Origin: CAYPEL01 sp964409635
Lineage (GTDB): Bacteria > Pseudomonadota > Gammaproteobacteria > DSM-19610
Reading direction: 5' to 3'
Assembly (NCBI GenBank): GCA_964409635.1
Contig: CAYPEL010000001.1
Span: 1 to 49,667, forward strand
DNA length: 49,667 nt
Below, one piece after another: positions 15,851-23,403 of this stretch. The position numbers and the translations under genes were made by a program. Below the pieces are notes generated by a model, which was not told the origin of the DNA, made no database searches, and saw only the letters and a program-made list of their open reading frames with translations. Numbering within the stretch: position 1 is the first letter of the stretch; every line of letters starts with the position of its first letter.

Positions 15851-16324
15851 ATGAGTGAGGAAGAAAATCAGCAACCAGCAAATACAACACAGCAGCAATT
15901 TGCCATTCAGAAAATTTATTTAAAAGACGTCTCGTTCGAAACACCCAATTCACCTGATATATTCAAAGCAGAGATACAACCAGAAATTAGCATTCAACTG
16001 AATTCAAAAGTAAAACAACTTGAAGCTGGTTTATTTGAGGTTGTATTAGAAGTGACGGTAACCGCCAAACAAGGTGATACAACCGGATTTCTTGTAGAAG
16101 TACAGCAAGCCGGAATATTTGTCGTCAGCGGCTTTGATGAACCACAAGCCAAATCCCTGTTGGGTAGCTATTGCCCGAACACACTGTTTCCTTTTGCACG
16201 TGAGGCGATATCTGATCTGGTTACAAAAGGCGGTTTCCCTCCAATGTTACTTACCCCAATTAACTTTGACGCTCTCTATGAACAACAATTGGCAAACGCC
16301 AAAACACCGGCAACAACTTCTTAA
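15851..16324 (+). CDS. secB: Protein-export chaperone SecB
   Basis: Tetrameric cytosolic chaperone that keeps preproteins unfolded and passes them to SecA. The 157-residue product matches the family: FAIQKIYLKDVSFETPNSPDIF, then the beta-sheet core VVLEVTVTAKQ, and the conserved CPNTLFPFAREAISDLVTKGGFPPMLLTPINFDALY. The acidic N-terminus and Ala/Thr-rich tail are usual. It starts 37 bp after the rhodanese gene and is followed 31 bp later by gpsA, the classic order. Confidence 0.97.
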   Translation: MSEEENQQPANTTQQQFAIQKIYLKDVSFETPNSPDIFKAEIQPEISIQLNSKVKQLEAGLFEVVLEVTVTAKQGDTTGFLVEVQQAGIFVVSGFDEPQAKSLLGSYCPNTLFPFAREAISDLVTKGGFPPMLLTPINFDALYEQQLANAKTPATTS

Positions 16325-16354
16325 ACCTGATACGAATAATGTGTCAAAATCTGC

Positions 16355-17371
16355 ATGAATACGCAGACCAATTCAACAATCGCTGTACTCGGCGCAGGCT
16401 CATGGGGCACAGCGCTTGCAATAGCCTTAACCAGAAACCATTTTGATATTAATCTCTGGGATCGTAATGCACAGCTTATAGACCAGATATCGGCAACTGG
16501 CACTAATCAACGTTACATACCTGGCATCCAATTACCGGCGTCAATTCATGCAACGGCGAACCTCGAAGCCGCAGTAAAAGATGCGCTTTATATTTTGCTC
16601 GCCGTGCCCAGCCGGGGGTTTCGTACTGTACTACGAAATATCGCTGGTTTACCCAGCAGCCACAAAATAGTCTGGGCAAGTAAAGGGCTGGAGCCCGGCA
16701 CGGGCAAATTTTTACACGAAATGGCCAGTGAAGAATTGGCCCCAAACAGCCTGTATGCTGCCGTCTCAGGCCCCAGTTTTGCATTGGAAGTTGCGCGCGG
16801 ATTGCCAACGGCTGTGACGGTCGCTTCTTCTAATAGCAAGTTTGCCGAAGAAATAGCGGCCACTTTGCATAGCCAGACCCTGCGCACCTACACTAGCAAC
16901 GATATCATCGGCGTTGCACTCGGTGGCGCTGTAAAAAATGTGCTCGCAATTGCCGCCGGTATCGCAGATGGACTCGGTTTCGGCGCCAATACCCGCGCCG
17001 CATTGATTACCCGCGGACTTGCCGAAATTATCCGTCTCGGCGAAGCAATGGGAGGCAGGCAAGAAACCTTTATGGGTTTGACCGGTGTTGGCGATCTGGT
17101 TTTGACCTGCACAGATGATCAGTCACGCAATCGGCGGCTGGGGCTGGCGCTGGGACGGGGAGACACGCTGGCAACCGCCCTCGAAACGATTGGCCAGGCC
17201 GTTGAAGGTGTTCATACCGCCCGCGAAGTTGCGCAGCTGGCAGAAAAATACCAGGTCGATATGCCCATAGTCGAACAGGTTGATAAAGTACTTAACCAGA
17301 ATCGATCCCCCGCAGCTGCCGTTAAAGCCCTGTTAACGCGCGACTCGAAAGCAGAAGTATCCGGGTATTAA
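16355..17371 (+). CDS. gpsA: Glycerol-3-phosphate dehydrogenase [NAD(P)+]
   Basis: Makes sn-glycerol-3-phosphate from dihydroxyacetone phosphate for phospholipid synthesis. The Rossmann motif AVLGAGSWGTALA starts at residue 10. The catalytic Lys lies in GGAVKNVLAIAAGIADGLGFG, and TRGLAEIIRLG and GLTGVGDLVLTCT are diagnostic. Length (338) is normal. The gene ends about 30 bp before a perfect REP-like hairpin that could terminate the rhodanese-secB-gpsA transcript. Confidence 0.97.
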   Translation: MNTQTNSTIAVLGAGSWGTALAIALTRNHFDINLWDRNAQLIDQISATGTNQRYIPGIQLPASIHATANLEAAVKDALYILLAVPSRGFRTVLRNIAGLPSSHKIVWASKGLEPGTGKFLHEMASEELAPNSLYAAVSGPSFALEVARGLPTAVTVASSNSKFAEEIAATLHSQTLRTYTSNDIIGVALGGAVKNVLAIAAGIADGLGFGANTRAALITRGLAEIIRLGEAMGGRQETFMGLTGVGDLVLTCTDDQSRNRRLGLALGRGDTLATALETIGQAVEGVHTAREVAQLAEKYQVDMPIVEQVDKVLNQNRSPAAAVKALLTRDSKAEVSGY

Positions 17372-17402
17372 GCGCTGGCGTAAAAATAAATTCACATCGG
17401 TC

Positions 17403-17428
17403 GTAGGAGCGGCTTTAGCCGCTCCTAC
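17403..17428. repeat. REP-like perfect hairpin, possible gpsA terminator
   Basis: GTAGGAGCGGC-TTTA-GCCGCTCCTAC, an 11-bp perfect stem with a 4-nt loop, between the convergent genes gpsA and trmL. On the plus strand it is followed by GAATTTTTAA, so it may end the gpsA transcript. The sequence matches the GTAGGAGCGG-type REP elements of many gammaproteobacteria, and relatives occur at 5680 and 39228. Confidence 0.8.
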
Positions 17429-17465
17429 CGAATTTTTAATGTGTAATCCAGGCTAGACAAAATGG

Positions 17466-17933
17466 TTAAACAGAACCTGAGTAACCGTTCTGCCGCCAAG
17501 CTTCATAGACAACTACCGCCACTGCATTGGATAAATTAAGGCTGCGGCTCTGTTTCACCATGGGTAACCTTAAAATTTGTTGTGCTGGTAATGAGTTCAG
17601 GAGTTGCTTGGGTAATCCGCGGGTTTCCGGCCCGAACAATAAGGCATCACCATGGCTATACTTCGCCTTAGCAAACGACTGTGTCTTGCCCTTTGTTGAT
17701 AATGCCCATAGCTTTTCAGGCTTAACCTGAGCCATAAAATTTTCCAGATCAGCGTGTACTTTCACACTAGCCCACTCACGATAATCCAAGCCAGCCCGGC
17801 GCAGTTTACGATCTTCCAGCTCAAAGCCAAGCGGGCCGATCAAGTGAAGACGGCAACCGGTGTTGGCGCAAAGGCGGATAATATTTCCGGTATTCGGGGG
17901 AATCTCGGGCTGGTAGAGTACGACATGAAACAT
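17466..17933 (-). CDS. trmL: tRNA (cytidine/uridine-34-2'-O)-methyltransferase
   Basis: SPOUT-class methyltransferase that modifies the wobble nucleotide of tRNA-Leu isoacceptors. The 155-residue product starts MFHVVLYQPEIPPNTGNIIRL; the SAM-binding knot is formed by LLFGPETRGLP and LRLPMVKQSRSLNLSNAVAVVVYEAWRQ. The open frame extends to 18059, but only ATG 17933 matches the family. This start codon overlaps, on the opposite strand, the ATG of the pyrD-like gene (shared CATG), so each leader lies inside the other gene. Confidence 0.95.
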   Translation of the reverse strand: MFHVVLYQPEIPPNTGNIIRLCANTGCRLHLIGPLGFELEDRKLRRAGLDYREWASVKVHADLENFMAQVKPEKLWALSTKGKTQSFAKAKYSHGDALLFGPETRGLPKQLLNSLPAQQILRLPMVKQSRSLNLSNAVAVVVYEAWRQNGYSGSV

Positions 17934-18870
17934 GAACGAGAATACTAACCTACTTGCGGCGGATTTTTGCGGCCTAAAATTCAACACACCCCTGGTGCTA
18001 TTGTCAGGCTGCGTGGGTTTTGGAGAAGAGTACACACGAATCAGTGGTTTTTCCAACACCGATGTCGGCGCTGTTTGCCTGAAAGGAACGACTCAACAAC
18101 CCCGGCTAGGTAACGCGCCCCACCGCGTCTATGAAACACCTGACGGCATGCTCAATGCCATCGGCCTACAAAACCCGGGGGTTGATAGTGTCGTTGAGCG
18201 GATACTCCCAGCACTGGATTTTCAAGAAACCCGCTTTATCGCCAATGTGTCAGGCTCAACTATAGAAGAGTATGAAGCCGTCACCCGCCGCTTTGATGAC
18301 TCGCCCATTGATGCCATCGAAATCAACATCTCCTGCCCTAATGTTAAAGAGGGAGGCGTTGCTTTTGGTAATGACCCGGCTATGTCCGCACAGGTTGTCG
18401 CTGCCTGCCGGCGGGTAACCGACAAGCCGCTGATCACAAAATTATCCCCCAACCAAACTGATATTGCCGAAAATGCACGGCGCTGTATTGAGGCGGGGAC
18501 CGATGCCTTTGCGGTCATTAATACCTTGATGGGTATGGCCATTGATGTGGAGACGCGGAGAACAATCCTCGGCAATAATCAGGGAGGACTGTCGGGTCCG
18601 GCTATTAAACCCATTGCCCTGTTGAAAGTGCACCAGGTATACCAGGTATGTAAAACGCACCAGATTCCGATTATCGGCCAGGGTGGTATTACAAACACGG
18701 AAGATGCGCTGGAGTTTTTAATTGCCGGCGCCAGCGCGGTGGGTATAGGGACAGCGCTTTTCTATGATCCGTTGATATGCCAAACAATCAATACCGGCCT
18801 TCGAAACTACCTGCAAAAACACAAACTCCTCTCGCTTACAGAAATCATAGGCAGTCTTCAACTTAACTGA
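17932..18870 (+). CDS. pyrD: Dihydroorotate dehydrogenase, class 1B type catalytic subunit
   Basis: FMN enzyme of de novo pyrimidine synthesis. The 312-residue sequence has the class 1 layout: NTPLVLLSGCVGFGEEY, the catalytic-base Cys135 in EINISCPNVKEGG (class 2 enzymes use Ser), LITKLSPNQTDI, NTLMGMAIDVETRR, GGLSGPAIKPIAL and GQGGITNTEDALEFLIAGASAVGIGTA. No N-terminal membrane domain is present, so it is soluble. Class 1B enzymes normally pair with an Fe-S/FAD subunit (PyrK), which is not encoded here. Dihydropyrimidine dehydrogenase-like relatives are an alternative, but the length fits PyrD. Confidence 0.88.
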   Translation: MNENTNLLAADFCGLKFNTPLVLLSGCVGFGEEYTRISGFSNTDVGAVCLKGTTQQPRLGNAPHRVYETPDGMLNAIGLQNPGVDSVVERILPALDFQETRFIANVSGSTIEEYEAVTRRFDDSPIDAIEINISCPNVKEGGVAFGNDPAMSAQVVAACRRVTDKPLITKLSPNQTDIAENARRCIEAGTDAFAVINTLMGMAIDVETRRTILGNNQGGLSGPAIKPIALLKVHQVYQVCKTHQIPIIGQGGITNTEDALEFLIAGASAVGIGTALFYDPLICQTINTGLRNYLQKHKLLSLTEIIGSLQLN

Positions 18871-19139
18871 TTAAACAGTGGCACGTTATCGTTTGCCCCC
18901 TGCAAGTTCCGGCATTAATTTGCCACAAATCCAATATAGTTAGAGTAACTACTAATATTAGTTTTATATATATTATTATAGTATTATCTATAATAAATAG
19001 TATCTTGTTGATATTTATAATCTATTTATTAGATAAGCAGATGGACTAAGACACCTTTAAAACAACACTCGCCGTCATAACCTGTGGCTCAGTTTTTGCA
19101 CTATGAGCAGTGGGACTCCATAAGCAACGGATTATTGAC
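18871..19139. other. AT-rich intergenic region before the pilus cluster
   Basis: About 270 bases without a gene. The centre (18935-19035) is strikingly AT-rich, with short dyads such as ACTAATATTAGT and runs of TATTATTATA. It presumably contains the promoter of the pilus operon, but several -10-like boxes are possible and none can be singled out. No stable hairpin terminator for pyrD is evident. Confidence 0.5.
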
Positions 19140-20471
19140 GTGTATTTTCAATTTTTTGGACTCAAAACTGCGCCATTCCGGATAACGCCGGACACCCGCC
19201 GCTTCTTCGGGGGTGGTCACCGGGCGGCTATTTTCGATGCATTACGTTATGCGATCGATTCGGGCGAAGGCATCGTAAAAGTCACCGGAGAAGTCGGTAC
19301 CGGAAAAACCATGTTGTGCCGCATGCTGCAAGCTGCCATCCATGAAACGGTAGCAATAGCCTATCTTGCCAATCCCAAGCTGGCTGAAAGCGACATCATT
19401 ACGGCTATCCTCCTAGAGCTTGGCGAACCGGTTGAATCCGCTACCTCACAATTGCAGCAGCAACACTGCCTGCAAAATTTTCTCCTCAATCAACACCGCT
19501 TAGGAAGGCGTGTGGTTGTCATGGTTGAAGAGGCACAGTGTATGAGCAATGCGGCGCTGGAATCACTACGACTGTTATCCAACCTCGAAACCGGTCAGGA
19601 AAAACTGCTGCAACTGGTGTTATTCGGACAGCCGGAACTCAATGAACGGCTGGCACAAAATGAAATGCGTCAGTTACGCGATCGAATCACCCATAGCCTC
19701 GAACTTGCGCCCCTGAGCACCGAAGACGTCGAAGATTATGTGCGCTTCCGTTTACACAGTGCGGGTTTCCGCGGCAGTGAGATATTCAACCGCAAGGCTT
19801 ACCGGCTGTTAGCCAAGGCCTCAAGCGGCTTAATCAGGCGCATTCATATACTGGCGGATAAGGCTTTAATGGCCGCCTTCTCAAATCAAAGCCACCAGGT
19901 CACAAAACATCATATGCACCTGGCGATAGCGGATGCTGATTTTGAAACCCATAAAAGTTGGGTCTATGACGCCTGGCTCGGTACCGGGCTTGCCGCCGCC
20001 TTAACGACTGTCAGCCTGCTTGGTTTGCATTTCCATAATAGGGCAAACACGCAACCCGATGCGGCTGGATACACCGTGAGTACAGCCACCAATACCGTCA
20101 GCGAACTAAAACTCCATGCGCTACTGGAAATCCACCCCGCTGCCGGGGCGCCTATCGTGTCATCGCGGCTTAGTGCCACCCAAAGCTGGTTGGATAACAG
20201 CACGGAGAAACTCACCATCCAGGTTTTACTCACTGATAATGATGATGTTCAAAAGCTGGAAAAACTGTTTGAAAGAACTGAACTGAGTCCACTTCTGGAA
20301 CGGATTTATATTCAGGAAACCAGCGTGGACGGACGCAGGCGCTGGAATGTTCTGTACGGTGAATTCAACAATAAGCGCATGGCGAAGCAAATCATCAAGC
20401 ATTTACCCAGCATCTTAAAAACCCATAAACCCTATATTCGCTCACTCAACAGCTTAAGAACAGCATCGTAG
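19140..20471 (+). CDS. mshM: MSHA biogenesis AAA+ ATPase MshM (ExeA/GspA-like)
   Basis: A 443-residue ExeA-like ATPase. The start MYFQFFGLKTAPFRITPDTRRFF is the family N-terminus. Walker A is GEVGTGKT (50-57) and the Walker B region is VVVMVEEAQCMSNAALESLRLLSNLE. A single transmembrane segment (about residues 282-303) is followed by a periplasmic part that may bind peptidoglycan or interact with the secretin. GTG 19140 is chosen because homology begins there; an in-frame GTG at 19110 would add ten residues. It is the first gene of the pilus cluster, followed 32 bp later by mshL. Confidence 0.88.
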   Translation: MYFQFFGLKTAPFRITPDTRRFFGGGHRAAIFDALRYAIDSGEGIVKVTGEVGTGKTMLCRMLQAAIHETVAIAYLANPKLAESDIITAILLELGEPVESATSQLQQQHCLQNFLLNQHRLGRRVVVMVEEAQCMSNAALESLRLLSNLETGQEKLLQLVLFGQPELNERLAQNEMRQLRDRITHSLELAPLSTEDVEDYVRFRLHSAGFRGSEIFNRKAYRLLAKASSGLIRRIHILADKALMAAFSNQSHQVTKHHMHLAIADADFETHKSWVYDAWLGTGLAAALTTVSLLGLHFHNRANTQPDAAGYTVSTATNTVSELKLHALLEIHPAAGAPIVSSRLSATQSWLDNSTEKLTIQVLLTDNDDVQKLEKLFERTELSPLLERIYIQETSVDGRRRWNVLYGEFNNKRMAKQIIKHLPSILKTHKPYIRSLNSLRTAS

Positions 20472-20503
20472 ACAGAACAGACGTGCCCAGGAACGAACAA
20501 CAT

Positions 20504-22195
20504 ATGATTAAAACAATCCGTTTTCTATCAACCGTGCTGAGCGGCGGTTTTCTGATCCTGACAGCAAGCTGCTCAACCTTACCGCACAGCGCGAACACAG
20601 GACACATTCAGGTGCCGAAGCCAGTACTAACCGGCATTCCTGAGCCTGTTACAGGGATACCAATCGTACCGCCACCTAAGCCTGCCGTCGCTGAAGAAAC
20701 CTACAGTATCGTCGTTACCGATGTACCCATTGACGAGTTATTATTTGCACTGGCGCGTGATGCCCAGGTCAATGTAGATGTACACCCTGGTCTGGATGGC
20801 AAGGTAACGCTCAACGCTATCGACCAAACCTTCACTCAAATACTCGAGCGTGTTTCCGGACAAGTGGATATCCGCTACCACTTTGAAAATGAATTATTAG
20901 TCGTCGAACCCGATCGGCCCTATTTACATACCTATCAAGTTGACTACGTCAATATGGAGCGCACCAGCCATAGTAGAAACAGTGTCGCCACACAAATTAC
21001 CAGTTCTGGATCAATCAGTGGCGGTGGCGTTTCATCAGCGGACAGTAACAGCTCGACAGCCTTCGTCGAATCCACCAGTAATAATTTATTCTGGAATTCT
21101 CTGGAAACCAATATCACGGCTATTCTTGCCGAGGATACTGGCAATCAGGACGAAGCCACTGCAACGGGTGAAGATACTGCTGAAGAACAAACGGCTGATT
21201 CTGAAGAAGAGGCATCAGAGATAAAAATCGCCAGAGTCATAGTAAACCGGGAAACCGGTTTGGTGGCTATACGCGCCAGTCACAGGCAACACCGTTACAT
21301 TCAGTCCTTCCTCGACCAGCTGATGGTCAATGCACATCGTCAAGTATTAATTGAAGCGACCGTAGTTGAAGTTGAACTCAGTAATCAATATCAATTCGGT
21401 GTTGACTGGTCACGGCTCGCCGATAATGGTACGGGTATCAGTTTCTCGCAAGACCTGCTCGGTGACAGTCTTAATCTGGCTGATCAGAAAAGACTCGTCA
21501 TTGATTACGCAAAAGATACCAGTGCGCTGGGTAACATCGCTGCCTCTGTCCGTATGCTCGAGGAATTCGGCAACGTAAAAGTCCTGTCCAGTCCAAAAAT
21601 CATGGCGATCAACAACCAGACAGCCTTACTGAAAGTAGTCGATAACCTGGTTTATTTTACCCTGGAAGCAGAAATCACCATTACCGAAAACGGCATTGCT
21701 AACAGGACAATTACTTCCACACCCCATACCGTTGCCGTAGGTTTTGTGATGTCCGTGACACCCCAAATCAGTGCTGATCTAACCGTTACACTGAACATGC
21801 GGCCATCGATTTCCCGTGTCACCAGCTTTGTCAGGGATCCAAACCCGGTTCTGGTCGATAACGAAATCGAAAGCGTGGTGCCACAAATTCAGGTACGCGA
21901 AATGGAATCCGTATTACAGGTTAAATCTGGCCAGGTAGCCGTACTCGGCGGCCTGATCCAGGACAGCGTCGACCTGTCAGATGCCGGTATCCCAGGCTCC
22001 AGCCAGGTTAAATATATTGGCGATCTGTTTAACTTCAGAAATAACCAGCGCAAAAAATCCGAACTGGTGGTATTCCTGCGGCCACGCGTGATTACCAATC
22101 TTGATAAACCAACCAATGTCTATGCGGATTACCTCCCGGAAGCCGGCAAAGCCTTTGAACCAGGCAACGCCAGCGACAGGGAGGCCTGGAATTGA
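20504..22195 (+). CDS. mshL: Outer-membrane secretin MshL (PilQ/GspD family)
   Basis: Forms the outer-membrane channel through which the pilus exits. Lipobox-like N-terminus with Cys23 (LILTASCSTLP), secretin/TonB short N-terminal domain (YSIVVTDVPIDELLFALARDAQVNVDV), a Ser-rich and an acidic linker (about residues 155-235), then the secretin core (VLIEATVVEVELSNQYQFGVDW, VKVLSSPKIMAINNQTALLKV, GQVAVLGGLIQDS, RKKSELVVFLRPRV). ATG 20504 is preferred to GTG 20483 because AGGAACG lies just upstream and the signal sequence follows. The stop overlaps the mshN start. Confidence 0.93.
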   Translation: MIKTIRFLSTVLSGGFLILTASCSTLPHSANTGHIQVPKPVLTGIPEPVTGIPIVPPPKPAVAEETYSIVVTDVPIDELLFALARDAQVNVDVHPGLDGKVTLNAIDQTFTQILERVSGQVDIRYHFENELLVVEPDRPYLHTYQVDYVNMERTSHSRNSVATQITSSGSISGGGVSSADSNSSTAFVESTSNNLFWNSLETNITAILAEDTGNQDEATATGEDTAEEQTADSEEEASEIKIARVIVNRETGLVAIRASHRQHRYIQSFLDQLMVNAHRQVLIEATVVEVELSNQYQFGVDWSRLADNGTGISFSQDLLGDSLNLADQKRLVIDYAKDTSALGNIAASVRMLEEFGNVKVLSSPKIMAINNQTALLKVVDNLVYFTLEAEITITENGIANRTITSTPHTVAVGFVMSVTPQISADLTVTLNMRPSISRVTSFVRDPNPVLVDNEIESVVPQIQVREMESVLQVKSGQVAVLGGLIQDSVDLSDAGIPGSSQVKYIGDLFNFRNNQRKKSELVVFLRPRVITNLDKPTNVYADYLPEAGKAFEPGNASDREAWN

Positions 22196-23403
22196 GCCTG
22201 CTAATGGATGCCTTGAAAAAGGCTGAAACAGACAAACTAAAACAGCATCAGCCGACGGAAGAGATCAACACCTCGGACGCGGCCGAATCTATTGAACCTC
22301 TGTCATTGGCGCTCTCTGATCAGGCGGATGAATTAGACGGCTTGCCCAATTCCGATGTTGTCGACGACCCCCAAATCCAGCCCCAGAAGCCGCCTCAAGA
22401 GGCGTTGCAGCGAGAACAACCGTCACCCGAATTACAACAAACTGTCCAGCCCGAAGCGACTGCTTTCAAGCAGATTAAAAGGCGTCAGAACACACAGCGT
22501 TACTACATTATTGCCGCAGCAATGAGCGTCATTGCTATCCTGATCAGCGGGTATTTCTACTGGCGCCTAAATAATGTAAACCAAACTGTTGTCTATTCGC
22601 CACCCGACATTAGCGAGAAGCAGACCCTATCGGCAGCAATAAGTACGTCACCCGCCGATACAACAACAGCATCAACCACTCGGCTGGCGCCCCCTGCGGC
22701 CCAGAGTAAACGTGCTGAACCTATCAGCCAGGAAGCCGCGTACGCACCAACGCCAGCGCCTGAAGCCACCGTCACAGAAAAACCCATTAAAATAAAAAAG
22801 AACACGTCGAGCAGGAAAAACAGTCAAACCTTACTCAAAGCCTACCAGGCCTATAGCCGTGGTGATCTGGCAACTGCAAAAACCCTGTATGAAAAAATCC
22901 TAACCCGCCTGCCGCGCAACAGAGACGCCATGCTCGGCCTGGCGGCTATTGCGTTAAACGCCGGTAATACAGGCCATGCACGCCAGTATTACCAACAGAT
23001 ACTGGCGCTAAATCCTGTAGATCCGGCTGCCCGCACCGCCCTCCTGGATTTAAATGGCGTAGACACGTTGCATCGTGATGCCAGTCAGATCAAACACTGG
23101 TTGCAGACTAATAATGAAGATGCGGCCATGCAGTTTGTGCTTGGCAACCGCTATGCACAGGCTGAGCAATGGAGTAAAGCGCAGCAGGCCTATTTCCAGG
23201 CCCACAAAAATAGCCCTGACAATGCGGATTATGCTTTCAACCTGGCCGTTAGCCTCGAGCAACTCAACAAATCAACCCTGGCGATCAAGTACTACCGGAT
23301 TGCCCAACAAAATGCCGTGCAGCAAAAATCCAATTTCAGCCATGAAATCCTGCAACAGCGTCTGGAATTATTACAGGCAGCGCACGCAGGTGCAGCCTCA
23401 TGA
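22192..23403 (+). CDS. mshN: MshN-like tetratricopeptide repeat protein
   Basis: A 403-residue inner-membrane protein. The N-terminus MSLLMDALKKAETDK is shared by GspB/MshN-type proteins. A cytoplasmic Pro/Gln-rich region is followed by one transmembrane helix (about 103-122), a Pro/Thr/Ala-rich periplasmic linker and at least four TPR-like repeats from about residue 210 (YQAYSRGDLATAKTLYEKIL, GNTGHARQYYQQILALNP, AEQWSKAQQAYFQAH, YAFNLAVSLEQL). It starts with TTG overlapping the mshL stop and its own stop overlaps mshE, so translation is coupled. It probably scaffolds the envelope part of the pilus machine. Confidence 0.85.
   Translation: MSLLMDALKKAETDKLKQHQPTEEINTSDAAESIEPLSLALSDQADELDGLPNSDVVDDPQIQPQKPPQEALQREQPSPELQQTVQPEATAFKQIKRRQNTQRYYIIAAAMSVIAILISGYFYWRLNNVNQTVVYSPPDISEKQTLSAAISTSPADTTTASTTRLAPPAAQSKRAEPISQEAAYAPTPAPEATVTEKPIKIKKNTSSRKNSQTLLKAYQAYSRGDLATAKTLYEKILTRLPRNRDAMLGLAAIALNAGNTGHARQYYQQILALNPVDPAARTALLDLNGVDTLHRDASQIKHWLQTNNEDAAMQFVLGNRYAQAEQWSKAQQAYFQAHKNSPDNADYAFNLAVSLEQLNKSTLAIKYYRIAQQNAVQQKSNFSHEILQQRLELLQAAHAGAAS

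Noticed and set aside
16355..17371. Long antisense frames over gpsA (16503-17112)
   Set aside because: Shadow frames produced by codon bias of gpsA; no motif or start signal.
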